A DNA stretch of 64,000 nt from Bacillus sp. 2B10 (GTDB taxonomy: Bacteria; Pseudomonadota; Alphaproteobacteria; Sphingomonadales; Sphingomonadaceae): assembly GCA_003946805.1 (NCBI GenBank), contig RPSH01000021.1, forward strand, positions 1-64,000, in the 5' to 3' direction. Below, piece by piece: positions 57,057 through 64,000 of the stretch. The notes below the pieces were generated by a model that saw only the letters and a list, made by a program, of their open reading frames with translations, searched no databases and was not told the DNA's origin. The translations under genes and the position numbers were made by a program. Numbering within the stretch: the first letter of the stretch is position 1; each line of letters opens with the position of its first letter.

Positions 57057-58364
57057 ATGACCACCCCGAAAACCTTCCACGTCAAATCGTTCGGCTGCCA
57101 GATGAACGTCTATGACGGCGAGCGCATGGCCGAACTGATGGCGGCGCAGGGCATGACCGCGACCGACGACGCCAATGCCGCCGATCTGGTCGTGCTCAAC
57201 ACCTGCCACATCCGCGAAAAGGCGACCGAGAAGGTCTATTCGGACATCGGCCGGCTGCGCAAGCACGGGTCCGACCCGATGATCGCGATCGCCGGCTGCG
57301 TCGCGCAGGCCGAGGGGGAGGAGATCGTCCGCCGCGCGAAGGTCGACGTGGTGGTCGGTCCGCAGGCATATCACAACCTGCCCCGGCTGGTCGCCGATGC
57401 CGCCGCCGGCAAGCCCGCGCTCGACACCGACATGCCGCCCGAATCCAAGTTCGGCCACCTCCCCGCCCGCCGCCGCAGCGGGCCATCGGCGTTCCTGACC
57501 GTGCAGGAAGGGTGCGACAAGTTCTGCACCTATTGCGTCGTGCCCTACACGCGGGGCGCGGAAATCAGCCGCCCCTTCGCGCGCATTGTCGACGAGGCGA
57601 AGGCGCTGGTCGATGGCGGCGCGCGCGAGATCACGCTGCTGGGGCAGAACGTCAACGCCTGGACCGACGCCGACGGTCGCGGGCTCGACGCGCTGATCCG
57701 CGAGCTAGACCGCATCCCGGCGCTGCAACGCATCCGCTATACCACCAGCCACCCCAACGACATGACGCAGGGGCTGATCGACGCGCACGGCGATGTGGAA
57801 AAGCTGATGCCGTTCCTTCACCTGCCGGTACAGGCGGGCAGCGACCGGGTGCTCAAGGCGATGAACCGCAGCCACACCGCCGACAGCTATCTGCGCCTGC
57901 TCGACCGCGTCCGCGCCGTGCGTCCCGACATCGCGCTGTCGGGCGACTTCATCGTCGGCTTCCCCGGCGAAACCGAGGCGGAGTTCGAGGAGACGCTGAG
58001 GCTGGTCGACGCGGTCGGCTATGCGCAGGCGTACAGCTTCAAATACTCACCCCGCCCCGGCACCCCCGCCGCCGACATGGCCGGCGAGGTGCCGATGGCG
58101 GTGATGGACGACCGGCTGCAACGGCTCCAGTCCGCGTTGCTGCGCGACCAGAAGGCGTTCAACGACGCCGCGGTCGGTCGCATCTGCAACGTACTCGTCG
58201 AACGGCAGGGGCGTCATGCCGGGCAGATGCTCGGCAAGTCGCCATGGCTGCAATCGGTGCATTTCGTCACCGACGCGGCGATCGGCGACATGGTCGAGGT
58301 GGAGATCGCCGGCGCGGGACCGGTGTCGCTGTCGGGCGTCGAACGGGTACGGGCGGCGGCGTGA
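57057..58364 (+). CDS. miaB: MiaB, tRNA-2-methylthio-N6-isopentenyladenosine synthase
   Basis: 435-residue radical-SAM methylthiotransferase modifying A37 of UNN-decoding tRNAs. N-terminal MTTase cluster: [15 protein letters not shown] and AGCVAQ. The radical-SAM cluster is C153, C157 and C160 in [17 protein letters not shown]; then the C-terminal TRAM domain ([31 protein letters not shown]). The start is ATG at 57057, preceded by GTAAGGG; the long upstream extension is repeat-derived. The last TGA overlaps the hemerythrin-like gene by 4 bp (GTGA). Confidence 0.98.
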   Translation: MTTPKTFHVKSFGCQMNVYDGERMAELMAAQGMTATDDANAADLVVLNTCHIREKATEKVYSDIGRLRKHGSDPMIAIAGCVAQAEGEEIVRRAKVDVVVGPQAYHNLPRLVADAAAGKPALDTDMPPESKFGHLPARRRSGPSAFLTVQEGCDKFCTYCVVPYTRGAEISRPFARIVDEAKALVDGGAREITLLGQNVNAWTDADGRGLDALIRELDRIPALQRIRYTTSHPNDMTQGLIDAHGDVEKLMPFLHLPVQAGSDRVLKAMNRSHTADSYLRLLDRVRAVRPDIALSGDFIVGFPGETEAEFEETLRLVDAVGYAQAYSFKYSPRPGTPAADMAGEVPMAVMDDRLQRLQSALLRDQKAFNDAAVGRICNVLVERQGRHAGQMLGKSPWLQSVHFVTDAAIGDMVEVEIAGAGPVSLSGVERVRAAA

Positions 58365-58921
58365 GCGATCCCTTCGCGCTCGACACGCGCGACGGCATCC
58401 CCGACGACATCGCCTATCTGCGCGCGCGCCACCACCAGGGCGACTGGGCCGCGCACGCCAATTTCGGGCAGTTGTGCGACTTCTGGCTGCACGTCCACCG
58501 CTCGCTGCGCAGCGAAGGGGCGGCGATGGAGGCGATCATCGCCGATTTGCGCGAAGGCCGCCTCGACCCGCAGCGCTTTCCCCAGCGCTTCGTACCCGCG
58601 CTCAACCAGTTCCTCGGTCATCTGGATGGCCATCACCGGATCGAGGACGGGGTCTATTTCCCCAGATTCCGTGCGCTGGACCCGCGCATGGCGCGCGGCT
58701 TCGACCTGCTGGAGGCCGATCACCACGCGATCCACGACGCGCTGGAAGCCACCGTCGGCAGCGCGCGCGGCCTGCTCGCCAGCCTGACCGACGCCCGCGC
58801 CGCCGAAACCCATGCCGCCGCCGCCGCGACGCTGACCCGCCTGTTGCTGCGGCATCTGGCGGACGAGGAGGATCTGGTGATTCCGGCGATGCTCGAACAT
58901 GGCGAACGTCGTGTCGGATGA
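58361..58921 (+). CDS. Hemerythrin HHE-domain protein
   Basis: 186 residues, four-helix bundle expected to hold a di-iron oxygen or nitric-oxide site. Putative ligands: [59 protein letters not shown] and [21 protein letters not shown]; the His and Glu spacing matches HHE proteins. The start is a GTG at 58361 overlapping the miaB stop. Role unknown; coupling to the oxygen-sensitive Fe-S enzyme MiaB invites an oxygen- or NO-protection role, which is inference only. Sits between miaB and an alcohol dehydrogenase gene. Confidence 0.9.
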   Translation: MSDPFALDTRDGIPDDIAYLRARHHQGDWAAHANFGQLCDFWLHVHRSLRSEGAAMEAIIADLREGRLDPQRFPQRFVPALNQFLGHLDGHHRIEDGVYFPRFRALDPRMARGFDLLEADHHAIHDALEATVGSARGLLASLTDARAAETHAAAAATLTRLLLRHLADEEDLVIPAMLEHGERRVG

Positions 58922-59025
58922 ACCGGTCGCCGGATAAATCAAATACTTGATATATTGTATCGGCAACCAAAGCGGCGACCTTGCATTGCAGCGCCCGTGA
59001 TCCCTCCATCATGGACTTCCGCAAT

Positions 59026-60084
59026 ATGACGACCCCTGCCAAGGGCTATGCCGCCCAGAGCCCCGAAGCGAAGCTCGCGCCCTTCTCGTTCGAGCGCCGC
59101 GACCCGCTTGCCACCGACGTCGCGATCGACATCCGCTATTGCGGCGTGTGCCACAGCGACCTGCACACCGCGCGCGGCGAATGGCCCGGCACCCTCTATC
59201 CTTGCGTTCCCGGCCACGAGATCGTCGGCACCGTCACCGCCATCGGCAGCGACGTGAGCCGGTTCCAGGTCGGCGATACCGTCGGCGTCGGCTGCATGGT
59301 CGACAGCTGCGGCCAGTGTCCGTCGTGCCATGAGGGCGAGGAACAATATTGCACCGGCACCGGCTTCGTCGGCACCTATAACGGCCCCGACCCCGTGCTC
59401 GGCGGCCACACCTTCGGCGGCTATGCCGACCATATCGTCGTCGACCAGGACTTCGTGCTGAAGATCCGCCATGACGAAGGCGACCTCGCCGCCGTCGCGC
59501 CGCTGCTGTGCGCCGGGATCACCACCTACTCGCCGCTCAAGCACTGGGGCGTCGGTCCGGGGCAGAAGGTAGGCATCGTCGGTCTGGGCGGCCTGGGCCA
59601 TATGGGCGTCAAGATCGCCGCGGCGATGGGCGCCGAGGTCTATGTGTTCTCGACCTCGCCGGGCAAGCGCGACGATGCGAAGCGGCTGGGCGCGAAGGAC
59701 CTGATCGTGTCGAAGGACGAAGCGGCGATGGGCGAACATGCCGGCAGCTTCGACTTCATCCTCAACACCGTCGCCGCTGCCCACAATCTCGACCAGTTTC
59801 TCGGCCTGCTCAAGCGCGACGGCACGATGACGCTGGTCGGCGTACCCGAAACGCCGCATCCCTCGCCCTCGGTCGGCACGCTGGTCTTCGGTCGCCGCGC
59901 GCTGGCCGGTTCGCTGATCGGTGGCATCGCCGAGACGCAGGAAATGCTCGATTTCTGCCACCAGCACGGCCTGACCGCCGATATCGAGACGATCGCGATG
60001 GACGAGATCGAGACCGGCTACGACCGGATGCAGAAGAGCGACGTGAAATATCGCTTCGTCATCGACATGGCGACGCTCGACTGA
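59026..60084 (+). CDS. Zinc-dependent NAD(P)H alcohol dehydrogenase (YahK-like)
   Basis: 352 residues, medium-chain dehydrogenase. Catalytic zinc site: CGVCHSDLHTARGEWPGTLYPCVPGHEIVGTV (Cys46-region and His67-Glu68); structural zinc: CGQCPSCHEGEEQYC; Rossmann: GIVGLGGLGHMGVKIAAAMGAEV. NADP preference is suggested by STSPGKRDD after the Rossmann strand. Close to YahK/cinnamyl-type aldehyde reductases. Start ATG at 59026 (MTTPAKGYAAQ) is preferred over 59011 or 58981. The upstream 100 bp contain AT-rich aaatacttgatatattgtatc (about 58941), a possible promoter or operator. A strong terminator follows. Confidence 0.94.
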   Translation: MTTPAKGYAAQSPEAKLAPFSFERRDPLATDVAIDIRYCGVCHSDLHTARGEWPGTLYPCVPGHEIVGTVTAIGSDVSRFQVGDTVGVGCMVDSCGQCPSCHEGEEQYCTGTGFVGTYNGPDPVLGGHTFGGYADHIVVDQDFVLKIRHDEGDLAAVAPLLCAGITTYSPLKHWGVGPGQKVGIVGLGGLGHMGVKIAAAMGAEVYVFSTSPGKRDDAKRLGAKDLIVSKDEAAMGEHAGSFDFILNTVAAAHNLDQFLGLLKRDGTMTLVGVPETPHPSPSVGTLVFGRRALAGSLIGGIAETQEMLDFCHQHGLTADIETIAMDEIETGYDRMQKSDVKYRFVIDMATLD

Positions 60085-60089
60085 CGCCA

Positions 60090-60122
60090 ACGGGGGGCCG
60101 TCGGGTCCCCCGTCGCTTTTTT
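60090..60122 (+). terminator. Rho-independent terminator of the alcohol dehydrogenase gene
   Basis: Stem acggggg / cccccgt with a 10-base loop followed by cgctttttt, directly after the stop. Confidence 0.9.
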
Positions 60123-60249
60123 GGGCTGTCCCGCTGCCGCGCGCTCTGCCACTATCGCTCCCGATGCAGTCGCGCCGCCCCTGGCTCCCCCGTCCGCCTT
60201 CGTGCGTTGCAGGCGTGATGCGCCGTTTCCATATTCGTCATGCTTCAGC

Positions 60250-60282
60250 CGGCCGGACGCATCCCGCGTTCCGGCCGCTTTT
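60250..60282 (+). promoter_or_regulatory. Hairpin with T-run just before phoH (attenuator candidate)
   Basis: Stem cggccgga / tccggccg (8 pairs), 12-base loop, then cttttc. It ends 13 bases before the phoH ATG and overlaps a 26-codon upstream frame (60218-60298, MRRFHIRHASAGRTHPAFRP then LFERIA) that ends at ATGA with the phoH start. Could be a terminator/attenuator; not proven. Confidence 0.45.
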
Positions 60283-60294
60283 CGAAAGGATCGC

Positions 60295-61296
60295 ATGAGC
60301 CGCAAGCCCGTTCCCGCCCAAGCCGGACAGCGCGCCCGCGCCGAGCTGAGCTTCGACAAGCCGCAACTCCTCCTGCGCCTGTTCGGTGAGTTCGACGCGA
60401 ACCTGCTGGCGCTGGAGGAGCGGCTAGGCGTCTATATCACCGCACGCGGCGACCGCGTCGGGATCGAAGGGTCGGCCGAGGCCGTGGCCCATGCCCGCGA
60501 GGTGCTGAACGAACTGCACCGTCGCATCCTGCGCGGCGAGGAGGTCGATCCCGGCCTGATCGACGCGGTCATCGCCATGTCGACCCAGCCCGCGCTGGAC
60601 GGCATCTTCCGCGCGGAGAATGGCGAGGGCGCGCCGTCGATCATGATCCGGACGCGCAAGAAGACGATCGTCCCGCGCACCATCGCGCAGGCCGGCTACA
60701 TGCACCAGCTGCTGTCCAACGACATCATCTTCGCACTGGGGCCGGCGGGCACCGGCAAGACCTATATCGCCGTGGCGCAGGCGGTGGCGCAGCTCATCAC
60801 CGGCAGCGTCCAGCGGCTGATCCTGTCGCGCCCGGCGGTCGAGGCGGGCGAGAAGCTGGGCTTCCTGCCCGGCGACATGAAGGAAAAGGTCGATCCCTAT
60901 CTGCGCCCGCTGTACGACGCACTGAACGACTGCCTGCCTGCCGAGCAGGTCGAACGCCGCATCCTGTCGGGCGAGATCGAGATCGCCCCGATCGCGTTCA
61001 TGCGCGGCCGCACGCTCGCCGACGCCTTCGTCATCCTCGACGAGGCGCAGAATACCACCCCTGCGCAGATGAAGATGTTCCTGACCCGCTTCGGCCAGAA
61101 CAGCCGCATGGTGGTATGCGGCGATCCCAACCAGACCGACCTGCCCGGCGGCGTGCAGGCATCGGGCCTTGCCGACGCCACCCGCCGGCTGGAGGGGATC
61201 GAGGGCATCGCCTTCGCCCGCTTCGGTGCCGGCGACGTCGTCCGCCACCCGATCGTCGGGCGGATCGTCGAGGCCTATGAAGGCAAGGATGCTTGA
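60295..61296 (+). CDS. phoH: PhoH-family ATPase/RNA helicase-like protein
   Basis: 333 residues. An N-terminal KH-like region (LLRLFGEFDANLLALEERLGVYITARGDRVGIEG) precedes the ATPase with Walker A FALGPAGTGKTYIAVA, Walker B AFVILDEAQNTTPAQMKMFLTRFG, and RGRTLADAF, CGDPNQTDLP and motif GDVVRHPIVGRIVEAY. PhoH works with YbeY in RNA and ribosome maturation, and both are usually adjacent. Here a toxin-antitoxin pair separates them. Start ATG at 60295 with AAAGGA before it. First gene after the ADH terminator. Confidence 0.95.
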   Translation: MSRKPVPAQAGQRARAELSFDKPQLLLRLFGEFDANLLALEERLGVYITARGDRVGIEGSAEAVAHAREVLNELHRRILRGEEVDPGLIDAVIAMSTQPALDGIFRAENGEGAPSIMIRTRKKTIVPRTIAQAGYMHQLLSNDIIFALGPAGTGKTYIAVAQAVAQLITGSVQRLILSRPAVEAGEKLGFLPGDMKEKVDPYLRPLYDALNDCLPAEQVERRILSGEIEIAPIAFMRGRTLADAFVILDEAQNTTPAQMKMFLTRFGQNSRMVVCGDPNQTDLPGGVQASGLADATRRLEGIEGIAFARFGAGDVVRHPIVGRIVEAYEGKDA

Positions 61297-61341
61297 GGCC
61301 GACCACGCGGGGGCGTAGATCGGACCGGAAAGGAAACGACG

Positions 61342-61599
61342 ATGGGCATTCATATCCCGAACGATCCGACGCTGGCCGAACGAATCGCTCGCCTGTCGTC
61401 GCGCCTTCACGTCAGCGAAGATAAACTCATGACCCGGGCACTCGATGATTTGGAAGAAAACCTCAACCGGTACGAACGCAACCCCGAAGCGCCAGAGTGG
61501 CTTCGCAAGTTCTGGAAAGACCACCCACTTCCCCCGCCTGTAGGGCTGAAGGCCGACAAGGCCTTCTACGACTGGTTGTCCGGCGAGGAAGACGAGTGA
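61342..61599 (+). CDS. vapB: VapB-like antitoxin
   Basis: 85 residues. N-terminal GIHIPNDPTLAERIARLSSRLHVSEDKLMTRALDDLEENLNRYE is a short PSK/Rv0623-type DNA-binding and dimerisation region; the acidic, unstructured C-terminus (APEWLRKFWKDHPLPPPVGLKADKAFYDWLSGEEDE) is where such antitoxins wrap the toxin. Ribosome-binding site AAAGGAAA precedes the ATG. The TGA overlaps the toxin start by four bases (GTGA). Expected to bind and neutralise the PIN toxin and to repress its own promoter. Confidence 0.85.
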   Translation: MGIHIPNDPTLAERIARLSSRLHVSEDKLMTRALDDLEENLNRYERNPEAPEWLRKFWKDHPLPPPVGLKADKAFYDWLSGEEDE

Positions 61600-61991
61600 A
61601 GCTGTTCCTCGACGCATCGGCGTTGGTAGCGATGATCGCTGGCGAAAGTGACGCGGACACCCTCGCGTGGCGCATGACGGATTTCACCAGCTTTCTGACG
61701 TCGCCGATCGCGCGTTGGGAAGCGGTGATCGCGTTGTTCCGGTCGCACAATTTCGATTGGCTGTCGGCTCAGAGGAATGTCGACGACCTGCTTGCCCTGC
61801 ACGATGTGGCGATCGTTCCAATCGGCGATCTCGAAGGACAGTATGCCCTGGGAGCCTATGCTCGCTACGGCAGGGGCCAGCACCCGGCCAAACTCAACAT
61901 GGGCGACTGCTTCGCCTACGCCTGTACCCGCATCTATGATGCCACATTGCTCTACAAGGGCGACGACTTCGCAAGGACCGACCTCGCATGA
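61596..61991 (+). CDS. vapC: VapC-like PIN-domain ribonuclease toxin
   Basis: 131 residues, PIN domain ribonuclease. Acidic metal ligands: Asp6 in KLFLDASALVAMI, Glu42 in SPIARWEAVIALF, Asp103 in LNMGDCFAYACTR and Asp120-121 in LLYKGDDFARTDL. All four PIN positions are intact, so it is likely active. Probably cuts tRNA or rRNA. GTG start at 61596 coupled to the antitoxin, and TGA overlapping the ybeY ATG at 61988 by four bases, so the toxin is translated inside a housekeeping operon. Confidence 0.88.
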   Translation: MKLFLDASALVAMIAGESDADTLAWRMTDFTSFLTSPIARWEAVIALFRSHNFDWLSAQRNVDDLLALHDVAIVPIGDLEGQYALGAYARYGRGQHPAKLNMGDCFAYACTRIYDATLLYKGDDFARTDLA

Positions 61992-62500
61992 TCGATATCG
62001 CCGTACAGGCAGAAGCCGACTGGCCGCAGGACCACGATTGGGAGGCGCTGGCCATCCGCGCCGCGACCGCGGTGATCGCGCGCACGCCGCAAGGCGAATG
62101 GCTGACCGACCCGGCGCTGATCGAGGTCGCGGTGCGGCTGACGTCCGATGACGAGGTGCAGACGCTCAACCGCCAGTACCGGCAGAAGGACAGGCCGACC
62201 AACGTCCTGTCCTTTCCGATGATCCAGCCCGACCTGCTGGCGACGGTCACGCAGAACAGCGACGATGGCGAGGTGTTGCTGGGCGACATCGTCCTCGCCC
62301 ACGGCGTCTGCGCGGCGGAAGCGGCCGACCGCGGTATTTCGGTCGCCGATCATGCCACGCACCTGATTGTCCATGGCTGCCTGCATTTGCTAGGTCACGA
62401 CCATCAAAATGATGCCGAGGCGGAAGCCATGGAGGCGATCGAGCGTTCCACGCTCGCCGAACTCGGCCTGCACGACCCCTATCCCGTTACAGAGGACTGA
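61988..62500 (+). CDS. ybeY: YbeY, rRNA-processing endoribonuclease
   Basis: 170-residue zinc endoribonuclease for 16S rRNA 3'-end maturation and ribosome quality control. Metal motif HGCLHLLGHDH (H3xH5xH type) near residue 124; upstream LNRQYRQKDRPTNVLSFPM and LLGDIVLAHGVCAAEAAD. ATG at 61988 overlaps the vapC stop by four bases. phoH-ybeY-corC is the usual order; here phoH is separated by vapBC. corC starts 11 bp downstream. Confidence 0.97.
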   Translation: MIDIAVQAEADWPQDHDWEALAIRAATAVIARTPQGEWLTDPALIEVAVRLTSDDEVQTLNRQYRQKDRPTNVLSFPMIQPDLLATVTQNSDDGEVLLGDIVLAHGVCAAEAADRGISVADHATHLIVHGCLHLLGHDHQNDAEAEAMEAIERSTLAELGLHDPYPVTED

Positions 62501-62510
62501 CACGACCATC

Positions 62511-63419
62511 ATGGCCGACGCTTCGACCAGCACCACGCCCGGCGACAGTAGCAGCTCCGAAGGGGGCATATGGCGCGGCCTGCGCTCGCTGATCTTCGGC
62601 ACCGATGCCAGCGAGACGCTGCGCGAACGGATCGAGGAGGTCATCGCCGCGCATGAGGACGAACGCGACGCGCCGGTGGCGGGCGACCTGTCGCCGATCG
62701 AGCGCAAGATGCTGCGCAACATCCTCCATTTCGGCGAGCGTGACGCCGGCGACATGGGCGTGCCGCGCGCCGACATCGTCGCGCTGGAGGAGAATACGCC
62801 GTTCGCCGACGTGGTGAAGCTGTTCGCCGAGGCGGGGCACAGCCGCCTGCCGGTCTATCGCGAGAAGCTCGATACCATTGTCGGCATGGTCCATGTGAAG
62901 GATGTGTTCGCGATCCTCGCGAAGGGGGAGGAGCATCCGCAGACCGCGATCGGCCTGCTGCGCCAGCCGCTCTACGTGCCGCAGTCGATGGGCACGCTCG
63001 ACCTGCTCGCGCAAATGCAGGCCAGCCGCACCCATCTCGCCATCGTGCTCGACGAATATTCCGGCACCGACGGCCTCATCACCATCGAGGATCTGGTCGA
63101 GGAGATCGTCGGCGCGATCGAGGACGAACATGACGAGGCACCGACCGACCTGTTCGTCCCGCTGGACGGCGGCGCATGGGAAGCCGATGCACGGGCCGAG
63201 CTGGAGGACGCCGCCGAACTGATCGACCCGCGGCTGGGCGAGGTCGAGGAGGATGTCGAGACGCTGGGCGGCCTCGCCTTCGTCCTTGCGGGCGAAGTGC
63301 CCAAGCAGGGCACGTGTCTCGACCATCCGTCGGGATGGAAGATCGAGATCGTCGCCGCCGACACCCGCCGCGTCCTGCGCCTGCGCCTGCACCCCCCACT
63401 CGCCACGATCGAGGAATAA
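62511..63419 (+). CDS. corC: CorC/HlyC-family CBS-domain protein
   Basis: 302 residues, soluble. An N-terminal variable region is followed by two CBS domains (MGVPRADIVALEENTPFADVVKLFAEAGHSRLPVYREKLDTIVGMVHVKDVFAIL; LYVPQSMGTLDLLAQMQASRTHLAIVLDEYSGTDGLITIEDLVEEIVGAIEDEHD) and a CorC_HlyC C-terminal domain (EEDVETLGGLAFVLAGEVPKQGTCLDHPSGWKIEIVAADTRRVLRLRL). Role in magnesium/cobalt homeostasis or envelope maintenance. Starts 11 bp after ybeY. The apolipoprotein N-acyltransferase gene that often follows is not here. Confidence 0.93.
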   Translation: MADASTSTTPGDSSSSEGGIWRGLRSLIFGTDASETLRERIEEVIAAHEDERDAPVAGDLSPIERKMLRNILHFGERDAGDMGVPRADIVALEENTPFADVVKLFAEAGHSRLPVYREKLDTIVGMVHVKDVFAILAKGEEHPQTAIGLLRQPLYVPQSMGTLDLLAQMQASRTHLAIVLDEYSGTDGLITIEDLVEEIVGAIEDEHDEAPTDLFVPLDGGAWEADARAELEDAAELIDPRLGEVEEDVETLGGLAFVLAGEVPKQGTCLDHPSGWKIEIVAADTRRVLRLRLHPPLATIEE

Positions 63420-63914
63420 CAGCATCCGTCCACTCCATGCGAAGGGGTGGCGGAGGGGCTTTGCCGCAGGCGGGACGGACCCGACCGCGTCGGAGCGGGC
63501 GGCACCGACCGATCACGCCCGCTGATCGCCCGATCCGATCACAGCCGCCGGAACGCTGCATTTCCGCAGTGTCATGCTTTGGGCGTATTGTTTTCGTACA
63601 GAATCGGCATCAACCGACGGCTGGTTGCGATCGAAACGATCGCGTAACGCGGTGATCGTTCCGCTTTACGGATCGGCGGGCGTCGATGGATGCGGCTGCG
63701 GCGTTTGCCGCGCCCGTCGCGATGCCGCCGACGGGCCGCCGGCGCTGCTCCCTTGGCGCCGGCGGTTCTCTTCAGGCCCGCTCGACCCGCGCCGCGAGAC
63801 AACCATGCACGGCGCGATGGGCATGGAGACAGGTGACGTCCGGCAAGGGTTGCGCGCGCGACAATCGGACGCGGCCCCTTCCCCCCGCCGCCGCCGCGCC
63901 CTATCCATGCCGCC
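63420..63914. other. 495-bp gap without a supported gene
   Basis: No open frame here has good composition or a ribosome-binding site. It contains an AT-richer stretch (about 63570-63650) with a gcgatcg-aaa-cgatcgc dyad at 63628-63644 that could be a promoter or operator for the gene starting at 63915, then GC-rich sequence. It separates corC from the next gene, so transcription probably ends within it, though I see no clear terminator. Confidence 0.6.
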
Positions 63915-64000
63915 ATGCGCAAACACGCCCTCCGTTTCGGAATCGTCCTGCTGGTCCTTGTCGCCGGCATCGTCTTCTATCTCACCCGCCCCGACCGGGC
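63915..64000 (+). CDS. Membrane-anchored protein, only the N-terminus in window
   Basis: About 29 residues are visible: MRKHALRFGIVLLVLVAGIV then FYLTRPDRA, a short basic start and one membrane helix, so a signal anchor or signal peptide of an exported protein that continues beyond the right edge. The LTRPD ending is reminiscent of sphingomonad PQQ-dependent sugar (sorbosone) dehydrogenase starts, but this is not enough to assign it. Confidence 0.6.
   Translation, partial: MRKHALRFGIVLLVLVAGIVFYLTRPDR

Noticed and set aside
58941..58965. Strong operator for the alcohol dehydrogenase
   Set aside because: The AT-rich tract is suggestive but not palindromic enough to define a site.

Overview
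The window is GC-rich (roughly two thirds by eye) and densely coding. It reads as chromosomal DNA of an alphaproteobacterium of the Sphingomonadaceae, most likely Sphingomonas. Evidence: a DivL-type sensor kinase with tyrosine in place of the phospho-acceptor histidine, the order divL-tsaE-amgK-murU-addB-addA, a large TonB-dependent receptor with an EEIVVTGSR plug start, the core of a miaB/phoH/ybeY/corC locus, and many copies of intergenic inverted repeats whose arms resemble gtcaccccagcgaaggctgg. I see no rRNA, tRNA, CRISPR array, insertion sequence or prophage. Most of the window is ordinary core genome with small accessory islands.

Layout. 1-10.3 kb (minus): divL, tsaE, amgK, murU, addB and addA (running off the left edge), all overlapping by 1 to 16 bp; this links cell-cycle signalling, tRNA t6A synthesis, MurNAc recycling and recombinational repair. 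10.4-16.6 kb (minus): a TonB receptor, ahcY behind a perfect 20-bp palindromic operator candidate, a fatty-acid hydroxylase and YqgE/AlgH. 16.7-23 kb: peroxiredoxin, a small stress-type protein behind a GGAAC-N17-GTT promoter, AMP nucleosidase, an SGNH hydrolase plus acyltransferase pair, and a convergent polysaccharide flippase. 23.1-28.8 kb: DUF305 lipoprotein, an unknown exported protein, polA, an atypical metallopeptidase overlapping a lipoprotein gene, and a TlpA thioredoxin. 29-33.2 kb: typA and a telA/xpaC-like pair.

33.2-48.1 kb: a segment bracketed by two nearly identical ~130-bp repeats in opposite orientation. It holds a TonB-like protein, the pmbA/IMPase/ubiA overlapping set, a decayed autotransporter-protease remnant, a guanidinium exporter, rsmE, glutamate-cysteine ligase, an ICMT-like methyltransferase, an M61 peptidase, pyrophosphatase, a TfoX-like protein, a DMT transporter and a DUF1345 protein. 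48.2-56.7 kb: ispG, a second acyltransferase, isoaspartyl peptidase, a VOC protein, S1/P1 nuclease, a lipoprotein, a 7TM diguanylate cyclase and an acyl-CoA ligase. 57-63.4 kb: miaB, a hemerythrin-like protein, a zinc alcohol dehydrogenase, phoH, a vapBC-like toxin-antitoxin pair, ybeY and corC. The window ends a few codons into another gene.

How the genes work together. AmgK and MurU form the anomeric kinase/uridylyltransferase shortcut that salvages cell-wall MurNAc. AddAB processes double-strand breaks. AhcY removes S-adenosylhomocysteine made by methyltransferases such as RsmE, the ICMT-like enzyme and the ubiquinone O- and C-methylases downstream of UbiA. Glutamate-cysteine ligase, peroxiredoxin and TlpA serve thiol and redox homeostasis. 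The points most worth checking are the metallopeptidase/lipoprotein pair, the toxin-antitoxin cassette fused by 4-base overlaps into the phoH-ybeY operon, the palindrome inserted into the addB reading frame, the ahcY operator and the long inverted repeats that could flip 14.6 kb.
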